Part shown: positions 12,601 through 27,600 of the stretch, in pieces | Position numbering within the stretch: position 1 is the first letter of the stretch | How the letters are laid out: every line of letters starts with the position of its first letter | Source of the DNA: Reticulitermes speratus | Taxonomy: Eukaryota; Arthropoda; Insecta; Blattodea; Rhinotermitidae | Direction: 5' to 3' | NCBI GenBank assembly: GCA_021186555.1 | Contig: JAJKFL010000011.1 | Coordinates: 9,944,001-10,008,000, forward strand | Length of the DNA: 64,000 bases | Notes under the pieces: model-generated | Databases searched by the model: none | Told to the model about the DNA's origin: nothing | What the model saw: the letters and a program-made list of their open reading frames with translations, nothing else | Translations under genes and position numbers: made by a program

Positions 12601-15600
12601 AGAAAAATATTAAATATCGCATTGTGAAAACTAATCACAAATTCTCAAAAAATGTATGTAATGTGGGCCAATTAGTTATAAATTTCCATGAATGTATGCA
12701 TGCATAAAAGTTGTTTGTTAGTGTTGCTTTGTGAATCTATTGCAGATTAAATTAGCAAACAGTTTTACTTTAATTTCTGGCTGTGACTCTTTTCTCATCA
12801 CATAGAGTGAACCAAAGAAAAGGAATGTGTCCCTCTATTCAAGAAAAACAGAGAGGCGTTACTTTTCATGATCACTATGCTGCTAATCCTCTCATGATGC
12901 AAGTCAGATAAAGAAACTGAAAGTTGTGTTTTTCCCCAAAACTACAACAGCATTCTCCAACCACTTGACCACAGAATAATCAGGTCACTCAAACATAAAT
13001 ACGGCAAGCAACTTGTAACAAAAATTATTTCTATGACTGACCACAAGTAGCTTCATGATGCAACACTCATGAAGGTAAATGTTTTGGATGCACTACATTT
13101 CATTGCAGAATCATGGTGCTGTGCCACACACATATATATGACAACTGTCAACTGTTTTCAGAAAAGTTGACAGAATTTAAATCAAAACAGTGATGGAGAA
13201 GATGCAACAGAACTTAGCATAGCAAAAGATGACTTGGGCCAGTTGCAAGCAGGTGTGTAATTTGAAGAATATGTATCCTGTGATAATTATGCTGTGAGAT
13301 GTGAGGTGCAGACCTCAGAACAAATGACATATGAGAAGTTTGCATCTCACGAGTTCGAGGTTGGAGACAGGAGGGGAGGAAGATGATGATTGAAAGTGAA
13401 CCTTCAGCAATGCTTATTAGCACCAGAAGGCAGCCACACTATGAGGAAATACCTCAGAAATTTTAATGTGGATGATAACACATTGGCTGCCCCCCAGCAG
13501 TATGGAGAATGAGGTGTACAGGGCTCAGCACAAAGTGAAGAAGAAGCAACTTACTTTAATGAACATGCACAGGAAGTGAACTACATCACACTTTTAATGC
13601 AGTATATTAAACTCGATTACATTTTTAATGTAATACAGAAGCAATTTAGTGTAATTAATTTCAACAACCAACTATATTTTCATTTTGTTGATTTTGCATT
13701 CATTTTAAATGGTCCCTTCCGAAAAGTAAAATCCAGGTTTCACTGTACTCGAACATACCTTCACATTCCAAATCTCTTTTCTTGGCTGAAGTGTTGGTAT
13801 CAAGACTGACCTACACTGTTGCCATTTACATGCAATCTTAAGAGGTTATGAAAACTACTGACCATCCCTATGTTTTCGCCATTCAAACTCCAGTACAACA
13901 TCTGTGTGCCCTACAAATGTGTGAACTGGAGCTGTCTGATTCCCAATATTCCAAAGCAGGAGGCTATTTTCTCCTCTTCGTAACTGTGGGACAACCACCG
14001 TAATCAAACCTTCACCAAATGGCTGTAAAGACAGATACAAAATACAATGTGATTAGAGAGGTTAGAAATGGATGTGAAGAGATTTTTTAAATGTTTCATG
14101 GTGTTATTCTACTCTTCAAAGTAATTCCACATGTATAAAGCATTTTCATTTCCAACAGTGTATTGTATCTGGGTTTAAATACTGTACACTCACTTTCACT
14201 TAACAAGTGGTTTAAGTATACAGCACATTCATGTGAATATAGGTTACACCTGTTATATGAACATTGCCTGCTGTCTAAGATATTTGACATACATACCTAA
14301 GGGGATAGACCTACTCCTGTCTTCAAGTGATAGGTTATCATTATACTTACAGATATTTCACCACTTTAACTTGATATTAATGCTGACAGTTTCAAAAAAT
14401 GCCAGGGTGTTATGTATACTAGGCAGCTATGCTAACCACTAACCCATTGGAGTGGTCACTTTCATGTATTATCCAAATAATCATAAAGTACTTTTTTTTT
14501 TGAAGGCAATTCAGTATGTGGCCTCTCGCACAAAAGGCCTTGACCAGCAACATAAGTGCAAACAAATGGCACCTATTTATTGATTTCTCACAGTCAAGTT
14601 TGAAAGCTGTGTTGCTGCATAATGGAAATAAATATCTTTCAGTTCCTGTAATACTGTACATACCATTAAGATGAAAAAACAGTATGAAAATATATACAGT
14701 AAAACCCCTATTTAATGAATTGCTGTGGGATTAGAATATATTTCACTAAATCGAGGTTTTCATTAAATGGAGGTACATTGTTTATATGGAGCTATTGACA
14801 GAACATGAAAAAATCATCACTAAATGTGGGAACATTAAATCAGAGTTTTACTGCACTTTCTTGTGAAATATTAGTACACCCAGCATGATAAATATTCTTG
14901 GCATATCTATGGAGATGCAAAAGTGACCGTACTTCATTACTTTACAAAGCAATATCCACTTCTTCAAGAAGCAGTGATTCTATTGGTGGGGGGGGGGGGG
15001 GGGGGGGAGGTAGAGAAGGTAATGTAGAGATATTGTGACATCTATGGATCACAATGGCAACAGGTTTCTCTACTTGAACAGACATTTCTGAGGATCAGCA
15101 AGGCCAAAACTATACAGATTGTGAGAGATGACACAAGTGATAGAACTTAACTAAAGTTGAAGGAGCAGCTCAGTGAGCATATAAAGAAGTGACAACAAAT
15201 TTCCACAGAAATTTAAATGCAGAAAATCATGTCACTTGTTGAAGAACTTCTCAAAGCCTACACCATCATGAGACAAAATGTCATTAAAAATTCAGCGTCT
15301 GGACTCACATCTTACGTCTCCTAAACAAACATGAGCACTGCACGATTTGTGGTTTCCACAGTGCTGCCGAAGATGATCAAACTCTTGTGGGTTATGACAC
15401 CATATTGACTGGCAGTTTGCTACTGACATTTCAGGGGAGCTTGCTCCTTTCACCTCCAGGGTAGTCCAAGAAAAGCCTTGTTGGTAACTGGTTACTGACA
15501 TTTCAGAAAACAGTGCTCTTGGAATATCCTGAACTTAAAAGCCATTACCTCCTCTGAAATGTCAGTACCTATCTGATTGACGTAACATCACATCCCAGGA

Positions 15601-18600
15601 GACTCTAATCTTCAAACTTGAGTAGTAAGCCAGAAAAAACAAGGGATGTCAGGGAATATGAAGCCCTAACATATTTGCTGACTACCAATGGACATTGATG
15701 AGATAACCCAGAGGTGGAATACAGTGAAACCTCTATGAATCGTTTTTCAGGGGGATGGAAAACAAAAACGATACATACGGGAAAATGATAGTACCACGAA
15801 ACCATTAAAAATTATAGATAAGAACAATTTAATGATTATTATTACTTCTTGCTGAGAAAATCTTTCATTGACGTTTGTTTTGTGCAAACTTTACTCCTCA
15901 ATTCAAAGTACGATTTTTCAAGGCCTAGAACACTTTCACGATCACTGTCACTCATGCTGTGCGCATAAAAGAAAGATTTTACTTTCATCAGCGCTTCATG
16001 CGTCTCAGCAAAGCTCGACACAACTTTGGGTTAGCCATCTTCTTCTTCTCCTCCTCCTTCCCCCTCCACACTCCCGGACGCCACGAGGCTCACGCACAGC
16101 TCCTGCACTGATTCTACACCACAGGTTGCCACATGACTGTCCACAGAGACGTAGTCCTCGAATTTATCTTTGTTCATGCCACTGAACTTTTCCCAGTCTT
16201 GGCAGAAATTGTCATCATCGTTGGTCAATACGATGTCACTATCACCTGAAGATTGTCCCTGCACGTAACCAGCTTTCCAAAAACAATTTTCGATTGTCTG
16301 CTGGGTTACTTGTTGCAAGGCTGCCACAGTGTAGTGCAAAGCTTCCAACACGTATATCTTCTTTTTCGTATCTTTGCCTGCATCCATTAAGCAAACAGCT
16401 GTTTGCGCGAGGCGTTTTCTATAAAGCTGCTTATAACACTTTATTACCCCTAAATCAAGGGGATGGAGCACACTTGTACAATTTGCTGGGTACCGTATGA
16501 CTTTTACATTTCTTAGAAACGATGTATCCTTTGGATGTGCGGCACAGTTGTCCACAAACAGGAGAATGTTCCTGTTTTGTGCACCCATACTTGCATCTAA
16601 TGAACGCAGAAATTAAGAAAAAATGTCTGTGGTCATCCACGCTTTATTGTTCGCGTGGTATTTGGAGGGTAATTTTTTATATTCTTGAAACGTCGCGGTT
16701 TCGGAGAGTTTCCGATAACAATCGACACTGTTTGTCACTTCCATGTATAAGAATATACATGCATCTCAATCTCGTGAAAAACCAAAATGATAGAAATTAA
16801 GGCAATTTTCTCATTTTAGTATTTGGTTCAACACACAGCACACAATCCAGGCGGCACTAAGAAAGCAATGGACGCGTGTGCAGCGCACTAAATCATCGTT
16901 TCAAATTTTAAAAAAACTATCCATGTGGGAAAATGTTGCGTCAGGACCGTGATTTTTCAACGATCGATGAGATAAAACGACAGTTCGAGGACCGATGGAG
17001 GCGGGAAAAAATAGTGTTATTTACATGGGGCTAGTTCCAGGACCAAATAAGGCAGACGATATATGCGGGAAAACTAAGGTAACGGGAACGATGCAACGAG
17101 GTTCCACTGTACCAGCAAAAATCATCACTGGCTACATTTGGTAAGTCCAACATGCAATTTAGACTCGGATACTGTTACTGCATCTTTACATTATTCTGAA
17201 TTTAACTGTCATTTCACTCAAAATTGGTGGGAGGTAAGACAAATTCTGAGGTCACTGACAATCTCAGCATTTGTAAATCTAAGAGATCTAAGTTCTTTGT
17301 CATCAGCAGAATTAACTGCCTGATGATGGAAGCAGAAAAGAACTCCTTCAATTAGATACCCATTCTTCTGGGATATGATGCTGCATCAATGGTACTTGGT
17401 TCCCAACGGTTTGGGAAAACATAGTGATGCCATCTTCAAGGGTTAAAAATCCACTGACTTTTGAAATGTCAGGAACTAAATATCCAGGAACACAGCGTCA
17501 CATCCCAAAAGAATGAATACCTCTTACACACCACTGCAAAAACCTAAAAACTCGTAACTCCTGAAATGTTTAGTTGTAACATATAAATATTTTACAATGG
17601 TTTTAATTGAGTAATGTCACTAAAATTCACAAGGACTTTTTGTTTTGAATATTGGTGACATGGAAAAAGTCCTGGTGAATGTTGGTGATATTACTACTAA
17701 TATGTTGTGTACATAAAATACACCACAGACAAAGGACAAGGTCCCACACAATATTCGTATAATAAATCAACTATCACAAACTTTTAAAGAATCGCTTGTT
17801 TTATGGTTTCAAAAACTTTGATGATTCAGTTTTCCATAAAAAGTTGCATTGTATTTTCAAGTTACGAATGTTGCCTTGCTTCAAATCACACACTTATCAA
17901 TCAGCGTGCAAAAGGGATTCAGAAACAAACAAGAGGAAGACTATGGTACTGTACTGGAATTGGACTACAGAGGCAAACATTAAAATAGTCTGAGTAATTT
18001 ATACACCAGTGAACATTTAAGTTACTTACTTACATTACTACCAGTGCATTTCAGTCCTTCTCAGACCATTAACACTACAAGATGTTACACACTGCAGAAC
18101 CTGTGACTTTATAAACAATTATTTAATGAATGTGACATGGTGTTTTTATAATACTGCAAAAATTTTATATCCAGTGGGCCAAAAATAACTGCCTGCAAAA
18201 TATAAATCAGTAAGATAACAAGCATTTTGTTTACTAGGCCTTTACACTTCAATGACGACCACTTTCCTTACATTGTCATATGTCAGGCTGGTTCTGACAA
18301 GACTTGATCTTCAAATTTCGCAAGAATTTCTGTTGTTATTAACATGTGCATCTGCTGTCTAGTTGCTCAATGTATTAACTATGTTGCTGGCTTTCACAGC
18401 TCAATTTTGTTAAAGAATACTGTTTCTTCTACTAAAAGAACACAACTCCCTCAACCTCTAGAGATACTAGAAAAAAATTACTTGATGGTGATCGCTGGCA
18501 TGAAACAGGAAACAGTGAGTGCAAAAAGTTTCAGTCTGGTACTCAAGCTAGAATTGTGCAGATATCGAAGCTGAAATTTAATTCAGACATTCAAGCCGGA

Positions 18601-21600
18601 TTGAACAAAATAAAAAATGTGCACTGAAACTAACACAGCCTTTCCACCTCTGTCTGCTCATGTGAATATGCAGCCATACTGACCGTGTAACGGGCTCTCC
18701 ATACAGGTGAAGACGTTGTCACAATGCTTTCAGCACGGCGAGGATTTGTGATGTCAAAGAACTTGACAGTGCAGTCTTGACTAGCAGTAGCCAGTTGATT
18801 CTCATGGGTTGGGCTCCAGTCCAAGCCATGAATCTAAAAGGTAAAAGAAAAACCTGTCAGAACTGCATGCCTGTGCAACAAACACACAAAGTAACTTAAC
18901 TACATGGAGCAAATCCTTCTTGGGAAGCTCATGGTTCCTCAGCTAGTCAAGAAATTTGCTGTTTTATGCAACCTGAAACTTCATTACTGTGTTAAAAAAG
19001 AACTGACTAATTAATAAGATTACCACAAAACATAACTATATTTATTGCACAGCATTATGTTAACAATAAGCTACATGTTTTGGCCCAAAAGGGCCATCAT
19101 CAGACTTGAAGTATGTTATGTCTTTACATTAATTGTTAATTGTATTTAAACTTTTCTTTGTTGTAGCTACATTTTTTATTGATTTATTAGTTGTGTTTTT
19201 AAGCTATGAAATGTAAATATGAAATAATATGATTAGAATACTAAAGTAAAAACTGATAAAATTGTTCTAAGTAGTTGTTTTTTAATTATCTAGATTTTCT
19301 GTCATGCACTTGAATGTTAATCTTCCATTTATTTTTTCTGCTTCCCACTTGTGGATTGATGGCGTTTTAGAACGATTTTTTAATTTTGTTGAAGTAACAA
19401 AGTATGTAATATTTCTTCTCTTAACTCCTCTCAAAGCTCATTGTAATGACTCTCATTTTTGGATAAGCAGACCTTTATTTAAGTTGCCCTCTTTTTTGTT
19501 GTGTTTACTTGTTGCTAGTGCATGCATCAACTGGATCATTTCAAATGATAACAAAGCCATCATTTCATGATTCATTGCTGAATTAATTAACCACATCACT
19601 TCATCTGCAAAAGTTCTTATGGCATCAAGTGAAACAGGAAATGACCATGAACAATAACTAGATAAGGATTTGTAAGGAGGTTACTGTGGCCTATTTCAAG
19701 GTACTATTTGATAATTTTCCCTGATCTCAGTCTCACAATGGCCACCCCTAAAAGAAATTACAAATTTCAAAAAATTACAATTATTTATTAAATTTCCTTT
19801 TATTTGGCTCCATTATTTAAAATTTTTAGTGTGAAAAACAATTTTTTTCATTTAAAACATTCATTTCTCTGCCCATTTTTCCACCATTTGTACCCTGCTG
19901 GCCAGTGCAGTGGCACCCCCCCCCCCCCAGCTATGTCCTTGCAAATGGGTACTTTTCTGATACAAGTCTATAGCTTTAATGCTTGGCAGCCTGTTTCATA
20001 AAAAATGAACTGCATTTACACATATCAGAATGATGTAGGAAGAGGACTTGCCCAGACAGCACAAAGAACCCTTGTAACAGAATTTTACATTATTACATTT
20101 GTGGCACTGAACTATAGATATCTGATTGCCTACTTGGATTCTGCTAACTAGTTATCACATGCAAGTACCTTAGGAAAACAAAGCAAGTAGTACTTCCAGT
20201 ATGCAATAAACAGAAAAACACCAAAATATGTACTCACTTTTGCCAAATGCGCAGCAATATATTGTACTGGAGCAGTTCCCTTTCTTTGATCCCAAAGTTT
20301 GATATCACCATCATGTGCAGTAGCCAACAGATATCTGGACAAGCGATTCCATCGAACTTGTGTTGCACCAGCTGGAATGAACAAAATACACACATGGTTC
20401 TTAAGGGAGATTTTGTTTTCCTTGGATATCACTACCATATTGCAATCCTCAGATATCAATGAAGTGTATATACTGATATATTTAGAATTAATCCTCACTT
20501 TCTTTGCTTATTTCTCTTTAAAGTATGCTATAAAATATAAAGCCGATCCCAGTGGCCGTGCAGGCTAAGGCATGGTTCCGCGGCCTCTCAATTACTAGGA
20601 TTGTGGGTTCGAATCCCACCGAGGGCATGGATGTCTGTCTCTTGTGAATGTTGTGTGTTGTCAGGTATAGGTCTCTGTGACGAGCTGGTCCCTCATCCAG
20701 AGGAGTCCTACTGAACGAGGTGTGTCTAAAAAGTGTTATCGTGAATCCTCGAAAAAATGAGGCAGCCTAGGCCCCGAGGGGCTGTCGAGCCATTGGGGGG
20801 AAAAAATAATAAAATAAAAATAAAAAAAGTAAAATATGAAATTCTGCATGCATTCATAGAACACCAGGCCATTCACTATTTTCGCTTCAAAATACACAAT
20901 GTACTAGTGATTTTATAGTCGTGTGGCTACTGAAAAATCAGTCACTGGACACTGTGTTTTTTTAACTTACAAGGATGTGGTAAACAGTAAATACCTATAT
21001 AACAAATAAAACTGTGGGTTTCTGTGGAACTATGTGTTTATAGACCTTTCATGTTCATGCTATAAATCATAACAAAAAAACTCTATACAATTAACACATA
21101 TGAATAAAATGTCAAGAAACCTCTTTAACAACAAAATTCTTTACAATGAAAACACATAAAATTATCCTGCCATGTAATTAAAACGCATTATTATGAATTT
21201 AGTTGGTAAGGTTTTGGGTTCGTCAATGATGCCGTATCAACCACAGTTATGTAGCTTCAACTGATATGGGAAATACTGTAATGAATACTGACAAGGTAAG
21301 GATTTGGAAGGTAAGAGTTGTGGTCAATTTTGAGGTATTATAATAGAATTTCTCTACAGCCTGAGAGGCAACACAAAAGTGTCACGCAAAACAGCTCATA
21401 TCTCCCAAACATAAGACAGCCAATGCATTACCAATTCTCCAACTTCCTCAATACTCATGATGCCGAATACATACACTGACAGACATGTTCTGTCTCACAC
21501 TATACTAATAAGGCTATGCCATATGTTTGGCTGATTAAGAACATATATATAGACAGTTTTCTGACTGGTTGTAATAAAATTGTAAGTCTTTTATGTTGAT

Positions 21601-24600
21601 AAATTTGAAAGAACTTATTACCTGCTTGAATAGGAGGTGCACTTTTCTTAGAAGGCAATAGTGTTATCAGCACTTGGGCTCTTGTGTGGTAAGAAGACAT
21701 GGGAGAAACATACTGTATTTCCCTGAATACAAGGTCAGCTTTTGTCCTTAAGCTCAAGTGTTTAAATATACGAGATCATCCTAAACTCATGTATGGCACA
21801 CTGAACCGAACCATACTGAGACAAATGAAGGCATGTTGCCAAATTGTCACTCAAGTGCAGCCAAAAGACAGAAGAGAACATCCTGTAACATTACAGTTTC
21901 TTCATCAGGCTGATAAAATAGTAGACCACATGGAGAAGATGCCTAGAAGTACATGCTATAAGCCAAATGAGACCAGGCCAAGTTATGTTGGAAGCAAACA
22001 TCTGAGGTGGAGGCAACAAAACGAGAAGTAGTACTACATCCAAAAATTTTTCAGTGGGCCAAAGCAGATCATTTCTAGCAACCAGAACAAAGGACTGTTG
22101 GGTTTACATGTATAAAAAAACGTGTAAGTGCTAATTACATGTAACACAATAAAATATAAAGCATAGGAACTTGCCAAATCACACCATGTGGCATTCGTTC
22201 AAGGCAAGAACACACAAATTTTCCAGAAATCTTGGAGCCACCTTAAAATGCTAGGTGACAGAACGGTGACATGAAGCAAGTTCCATACTGAAGACACATA
22301 ATTATTAGATGCCCTTGTGTATAATATAGTTGCCATGGTAACCTGGTGCCCTGCATTTGTGCACCCCTGGTTCAAGGACAGTACAAGGTGGTGTCTGTGT
22401 ATGATGCTGAAGAACATGTTCACTCTTCGTCACAGAAATCCACTTTGCCAGAAATTGCCAGCAACTCAAAGGGGAAGCTTGTTGCTTTCCAGCAACATAC
22501 GATGAACTTCACAAAATGAAAGAATACATGCTGAGCCAAATGAGAAATGACGATAAAACCCTAAGGTATTTTGATGTGCTTTGTACTGTTGATAACATCA
22601 GGGCAAAAATCTGTGGCGACAAAAACAACTGATAATGAAAAGATGGCAGACTGTCACTTTCTCCAATTCTCACAAACATTAGTTGAACTAGAGAAAAGGG
22701 AAAACACAGTTCCCGGCAACTCAACTGCAGAAATGAAACCCAAGACCTATCAGGCTCTGAACAACTGATTCATAAATGCAGTGTGACCTCTATTCCACAA
22801 ATTTTCTGAGCTGAATCTCCTTATCCTTCCCTGGTACAACAGCCAAATTCAGGCCTTCACCTCTTCAACAATGCTCCTCTCTTGGTTCCTACCTAGTGCT
22901 TTTGTCTTACATTTCTTGATCCCCAGGATCTGTACATCTTGCACTGTGCTATCTAACCATCTCAATGAAAGCCTTCTCTCTTCCTTGTACCTCCTGGTTT
23001 TGTAAAGGTTAGTTTCCTGCATGGATTAATATTTTACCTTAAAAGGTGTCCCAGCCACCTTAACACAGTTTGAGGATTGTAGCATTTTTTTATGGGGAAA
23101 GGGTCATCAGCCACATGCCCTAAACCAAAACTTTGAGGACCAAGGTATCTTCGTCTGGTAACTTGCTCCATACCTGCCCAGCATGGGTGGCCCTGCCAGC
23201 AACTAGGCTGTTGCCAGCATAGCTTTTGAGTTCCCTGATGCAGTACCTAGTATTTTCACCCTTCTTATAAAAAGAGTAAAACTGTCCATGTGCACACTAT
23301 AAAACATACTGGATACCTTGGCACTAGATGGAGGCAAATGGTCAGCTATATGTCTGAGTCGCTTTAACCCCTAGAAAGAACTCTTGGTACCCCTGAATAG
23401 AAGGCAGGATGGACCCCAGAGCCAGCCCACACATCATGAAGAAGAGCAAAATCTCTGGCTCTTGCTAGGAATCAAACCCCAGGTCATCTAGCCCATAGCC
23501 TAGTCACTATACTTACTTCTATTTTCTTATTCAGTTCATAACTGTTAATATATCAAATGTCATGTGCTTGTCTCATTCCTTACCTAATAATCCCACTGTG
23601 ACTACTAAGGGAAACTCATTTCAGAAGCTTTCTCTTCCTATCACCTATACTGTACAAACACACAAGCTTACCTGGAAAGCTGACTATTTGTAAGACATTA
23701 TGAGTGTCTCAAATTCTCTTATTTAAAGCTGTCTTCATGGTGCAAACATAAACATGAACCTCAGCATTTTACTACTAATCCCAGTTTCTTTAGTATACCA
23801 TATTTGGTAGCCTAAATGACCGAAAACCAGGCAAGATGGCATAACAGTACCTATATTTGTAGTCAGGAGATGCCTGGTTCAAATCTCAACCAGGACACCA
23901 GCCTTGATTAGGCCATGACCAGTTCCTTCTAAATCCTATCAAACTCATTACCCACTAATCATTCTGCTTGTTATAATACAGTCTGGGTTACGAATGTAAC
24001 ATAAACAAAAAAAATCTAAAATGGTTAGGAAAGATATCTCACAAGAATTTTTATGAAGGTTGGATGGCTGGATCACCTCCAGCGGTACAACATGACACGT
24101 ATTACAAAATGCATTCCTAACAGAGCTGAATTTAGGTTTTATTATTTTCCAGACTGTGGGATAAAAGGGAGCTTTAGATTTCTTCCATGTACTTCTTACT
24201 CATTACCATTTCTATTACAATACTGCAACACACACTCTGCAGGTCTTTCTCTGTTTTAAATAACAAAGGTGAAACATTACTTCCTACTGGTTTCTGTGAT
24301 GACTGTGTACTGAATATATTTCACTGTCTTTATCTAGTATGCACTACATTTAAAATGTATTCACTTTCTTCTCATGCTTGAAATTTGCACTTGACAAATA
24401 TATATTACTGAAGGCTACATTTTTAACACCTATTTATTGCAAAATGCTCCCAGAAGAATAGTGGCCTATTGACTTTCTTATGGCAGCATATCTGCACACC
24501 TATCACATCATTTTTCTGTTGGTACTAGCTGACAGGAGCTGAAATAAATAACTAAGTGGCTACCCAACCAACCGACTGACCAACAGACCAATCACCCAAG

Positions 24601-27600
24601 CAACCAACCATCTAACTAACTCCATGGAGCAGAGTCCTTCTTGAGAAGCTAGTATTTCCTCATCTAGTCCAGAAATTCTCTGCATTTTATGGAACACAAA
24701 GGTACAATACCACATTCACAAGAGTCTGCCACTTGTCCCTATCCTAAGCAGCATCAATGCAGTCCAAGCCCCCCTCCCCAACCTATTTACTGAAGATCCA
24801 TTTTAATAGTACCCACCCACCTACATCTACATCTTCCGCGTGGACTTTTTCTTTCAGGTTTCCTCACCAAAATTCTGTATCCACCTTTCCCCTCCCACAT
24901 ACATGACACATGCCCCACCCACCTCATTCTTCTTTATCTGATTACCTGAATAATATTTGGTGAGTACAAATCATGAAACTCCTCACTGTGTAATTTCCAG
25001 CATTCCTCTATTACTTCCTCCCTCTTAGGCCAAAATATCACCCTCAACACCCTATTCTCAAACACTCTCAGCCTATGTTCTTCCCTCTGTGTGACAGATC
25101 AAGTTTCACATCCATATAAACCAACAGACAAAATTACAGTTCTGCATATTTGCAGCTTCATATTTTTGGATGGCAAACCAAATGGTAGCAGGCATTCTCC
25201 GAGTTCTATTTGATCTTAATTTTTTTATGAATGCAATTTTGATTTCTTAGAGTCATTCCCAAACATAAGAAATTTGCCACACTTTGAAAGGATTCACCTT
25301 TATGTTGTGATTTAGTTACTAACACTTACTTCCAACTCTGTCTCCTTATTACTGACAAATAAGGCTTCTGCATTTTTATTTACAGTATGTAAATTTTTGC
25401 CCAATAAGTTAACATTATCAGTTTACACCAAAAGGTGATGTATCCCATTCAATTTCAGTAACTCGTGGTCTGCTTGTTACAGAATGGTTTACAAAGATAA
25501 AAAGGAGGGCAAAATCACAAAATGTATTAACCGCATAAATTAGGAAGAAAACAAGGTGTGAGTGCATGAACTTGTATTCAGCCCAAATAAAGAATACTAC
25601 AGAGAAGTAAAGGCCTCAGGAAATGCAACTGCAGGCAGATTAAAAAATGTTGCTGTACATAATAAAACCACGCTAATACTAAAACAGAGGAATGGATATG
25701 CCTGTAACACACATGTCAATGAGACACACATAAATAAAGACTGGATAAGAGGGGAACAAACATCCATACTTGCCACTCATCCAGGGTCAGGTCATCTTAC
25801 CAACAGCAGTCAGAGAAAGTGAAGGCCTCCTCTGGTCTCGTATATCCCACACATGAATGAAAGTGTCTATTGAACAGGTAGCCAGCAAATTTGGGTCAAA
25901 TCGATGCCAATTAAGATCACTAACTACTCGAGTATGAGAACGAAGTGTCTGCGTCTGAACCAGATCTCCGCCGGACTGCCATGACAGTATCTCCACTCGC
26001 TGATTGCTCTGGAATGAGAATACAAAAGATACTGAAAATGTTCCCAAGATGAGAACATTAAAACATTTTTCAGATTTTCATCTACTCACAGAAATGGCAC
26101 AGAGGTCCTTATTGATTGAACTGGGGTTCCACTCAGCAGCACCAACTTCATATTTACTATGACGAGGAATTTTGTGAAGGGTGTCTGAAGAGTCATCAAG
26201 ATTCTTGATTGCTAAATACCTACGACTGCAGGAAAATAGAGAATTGCTTGTTTTAGTATTCCATACATACAACTTAAATCTACAAGCCATTCAAAATGTT
26301 ACAAAATTCAAATGCACACTGTCACAGTATGCTTCATACAAATATGTTTATATGCACATATGTAAACGCACATAAAAGAACAAGCCTAGAAATTAATTTT
26401 ATATATTCAGGCAACATGGAAATTCACTGCATTTTTAAGTCATGCCACATAATCTCTGTTTTATTTGCCACATAATGCCATTTATTTCATAATTTTATCT
26501 TTTTCTGTTCAAATAATATGTTTTTCATAAACCATATGCTCAAATTTAAATACCAACCCATTCGTTTAAAGGTTAAGTAACTGATTTGAACGACTATGGC
26601 AGCCTTGGAGATAAAGCATGTCTACATTTTTAGGTCTCACCTGACCCCACCACCACCTTGAATATGGAGGCAGTGTGAATATTCAACATTGTGAAAATAT
26701 CAAATATTAAATGTTATAATACACAGAAGTTTAAGAATAGGATCTAAATGTTTTAAAATTGTTGAAATTTCCAGCTGAAATACAAAATTGGTAGTGTAAT
26801 ATGTATAAACATGCCTAGAAAAGAGGCACTTGAAGAGGGTAAATTGTATAAGATCCTGGTATTCCTACACACACTCTTGGATTATTATAAAGTGTAAAGG
26901 TCACCCATTGTATAAAAAAAACATCCCTCCCCTTTCACTGCACCTTAGGATGCCTACTTTATCTGACAAAAATCATTTGTCATTTCCTGTCAGCTCAGTT
27001 ATGCTATACACACACACACACCCACGCCGCCACTTACTGACAGGCTGACTTACTTCTTATTGGAGAGTTTATATTCTTCTGCTCACCTCTATGTGCATTT
27101 CATGATACACAACAAACTCTACAACAGAGATAATGAAGCAAGACTCAATTTTGTAAACTGGTACCTTCATGGAATGCACAATGGAGAAACAGACCCAAAC
27201 TTATTGTTTAGTGATGAAGCTTAGTTTCAAGTAAGTGAATATGTGAACTTTCAAAATAACAACATTCCTGTGTTAATCCATATAGTGCCATTACATGGCA
27301 TTAGGATTAGTATATTGTGTACTATGAGTGCAACTTGGATTACTGGGGATATTTTTGTTTCTGAGACCTTAAAGTCACATTATGTTACACACATTTTTAT
27401 ACCATTTTTCGAACACCTGCCTCATTATGACAGAATCTATGCCTCTTTTCAGCACGACAACAAAAACAATTCTGTGTGTTGTTTAGTGTTTATGGTGACT
27501 GTATAATAAGCAGGGGATTGTGGCCTCCCTGTCACCAGATCTGAACCTGTGCAATTGATTTTTACTTGTGAGGTACCCTGCATAATAATTTGCACATTTG

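Noticed and set aside
20541-20616. A functional tRNA gene
   Set aside because: The A and B boxes are present but the region cannot fold into a full cloverleaf by eye and is followed by a SINE body and A-rich tail with target duplication.
21699-22031. 110-codon plus-strand open frame
   Set aside because: Composition is not clearly coding, no family recognised, and its start overlaps a pogo-type terminus; probably repeat-derived.
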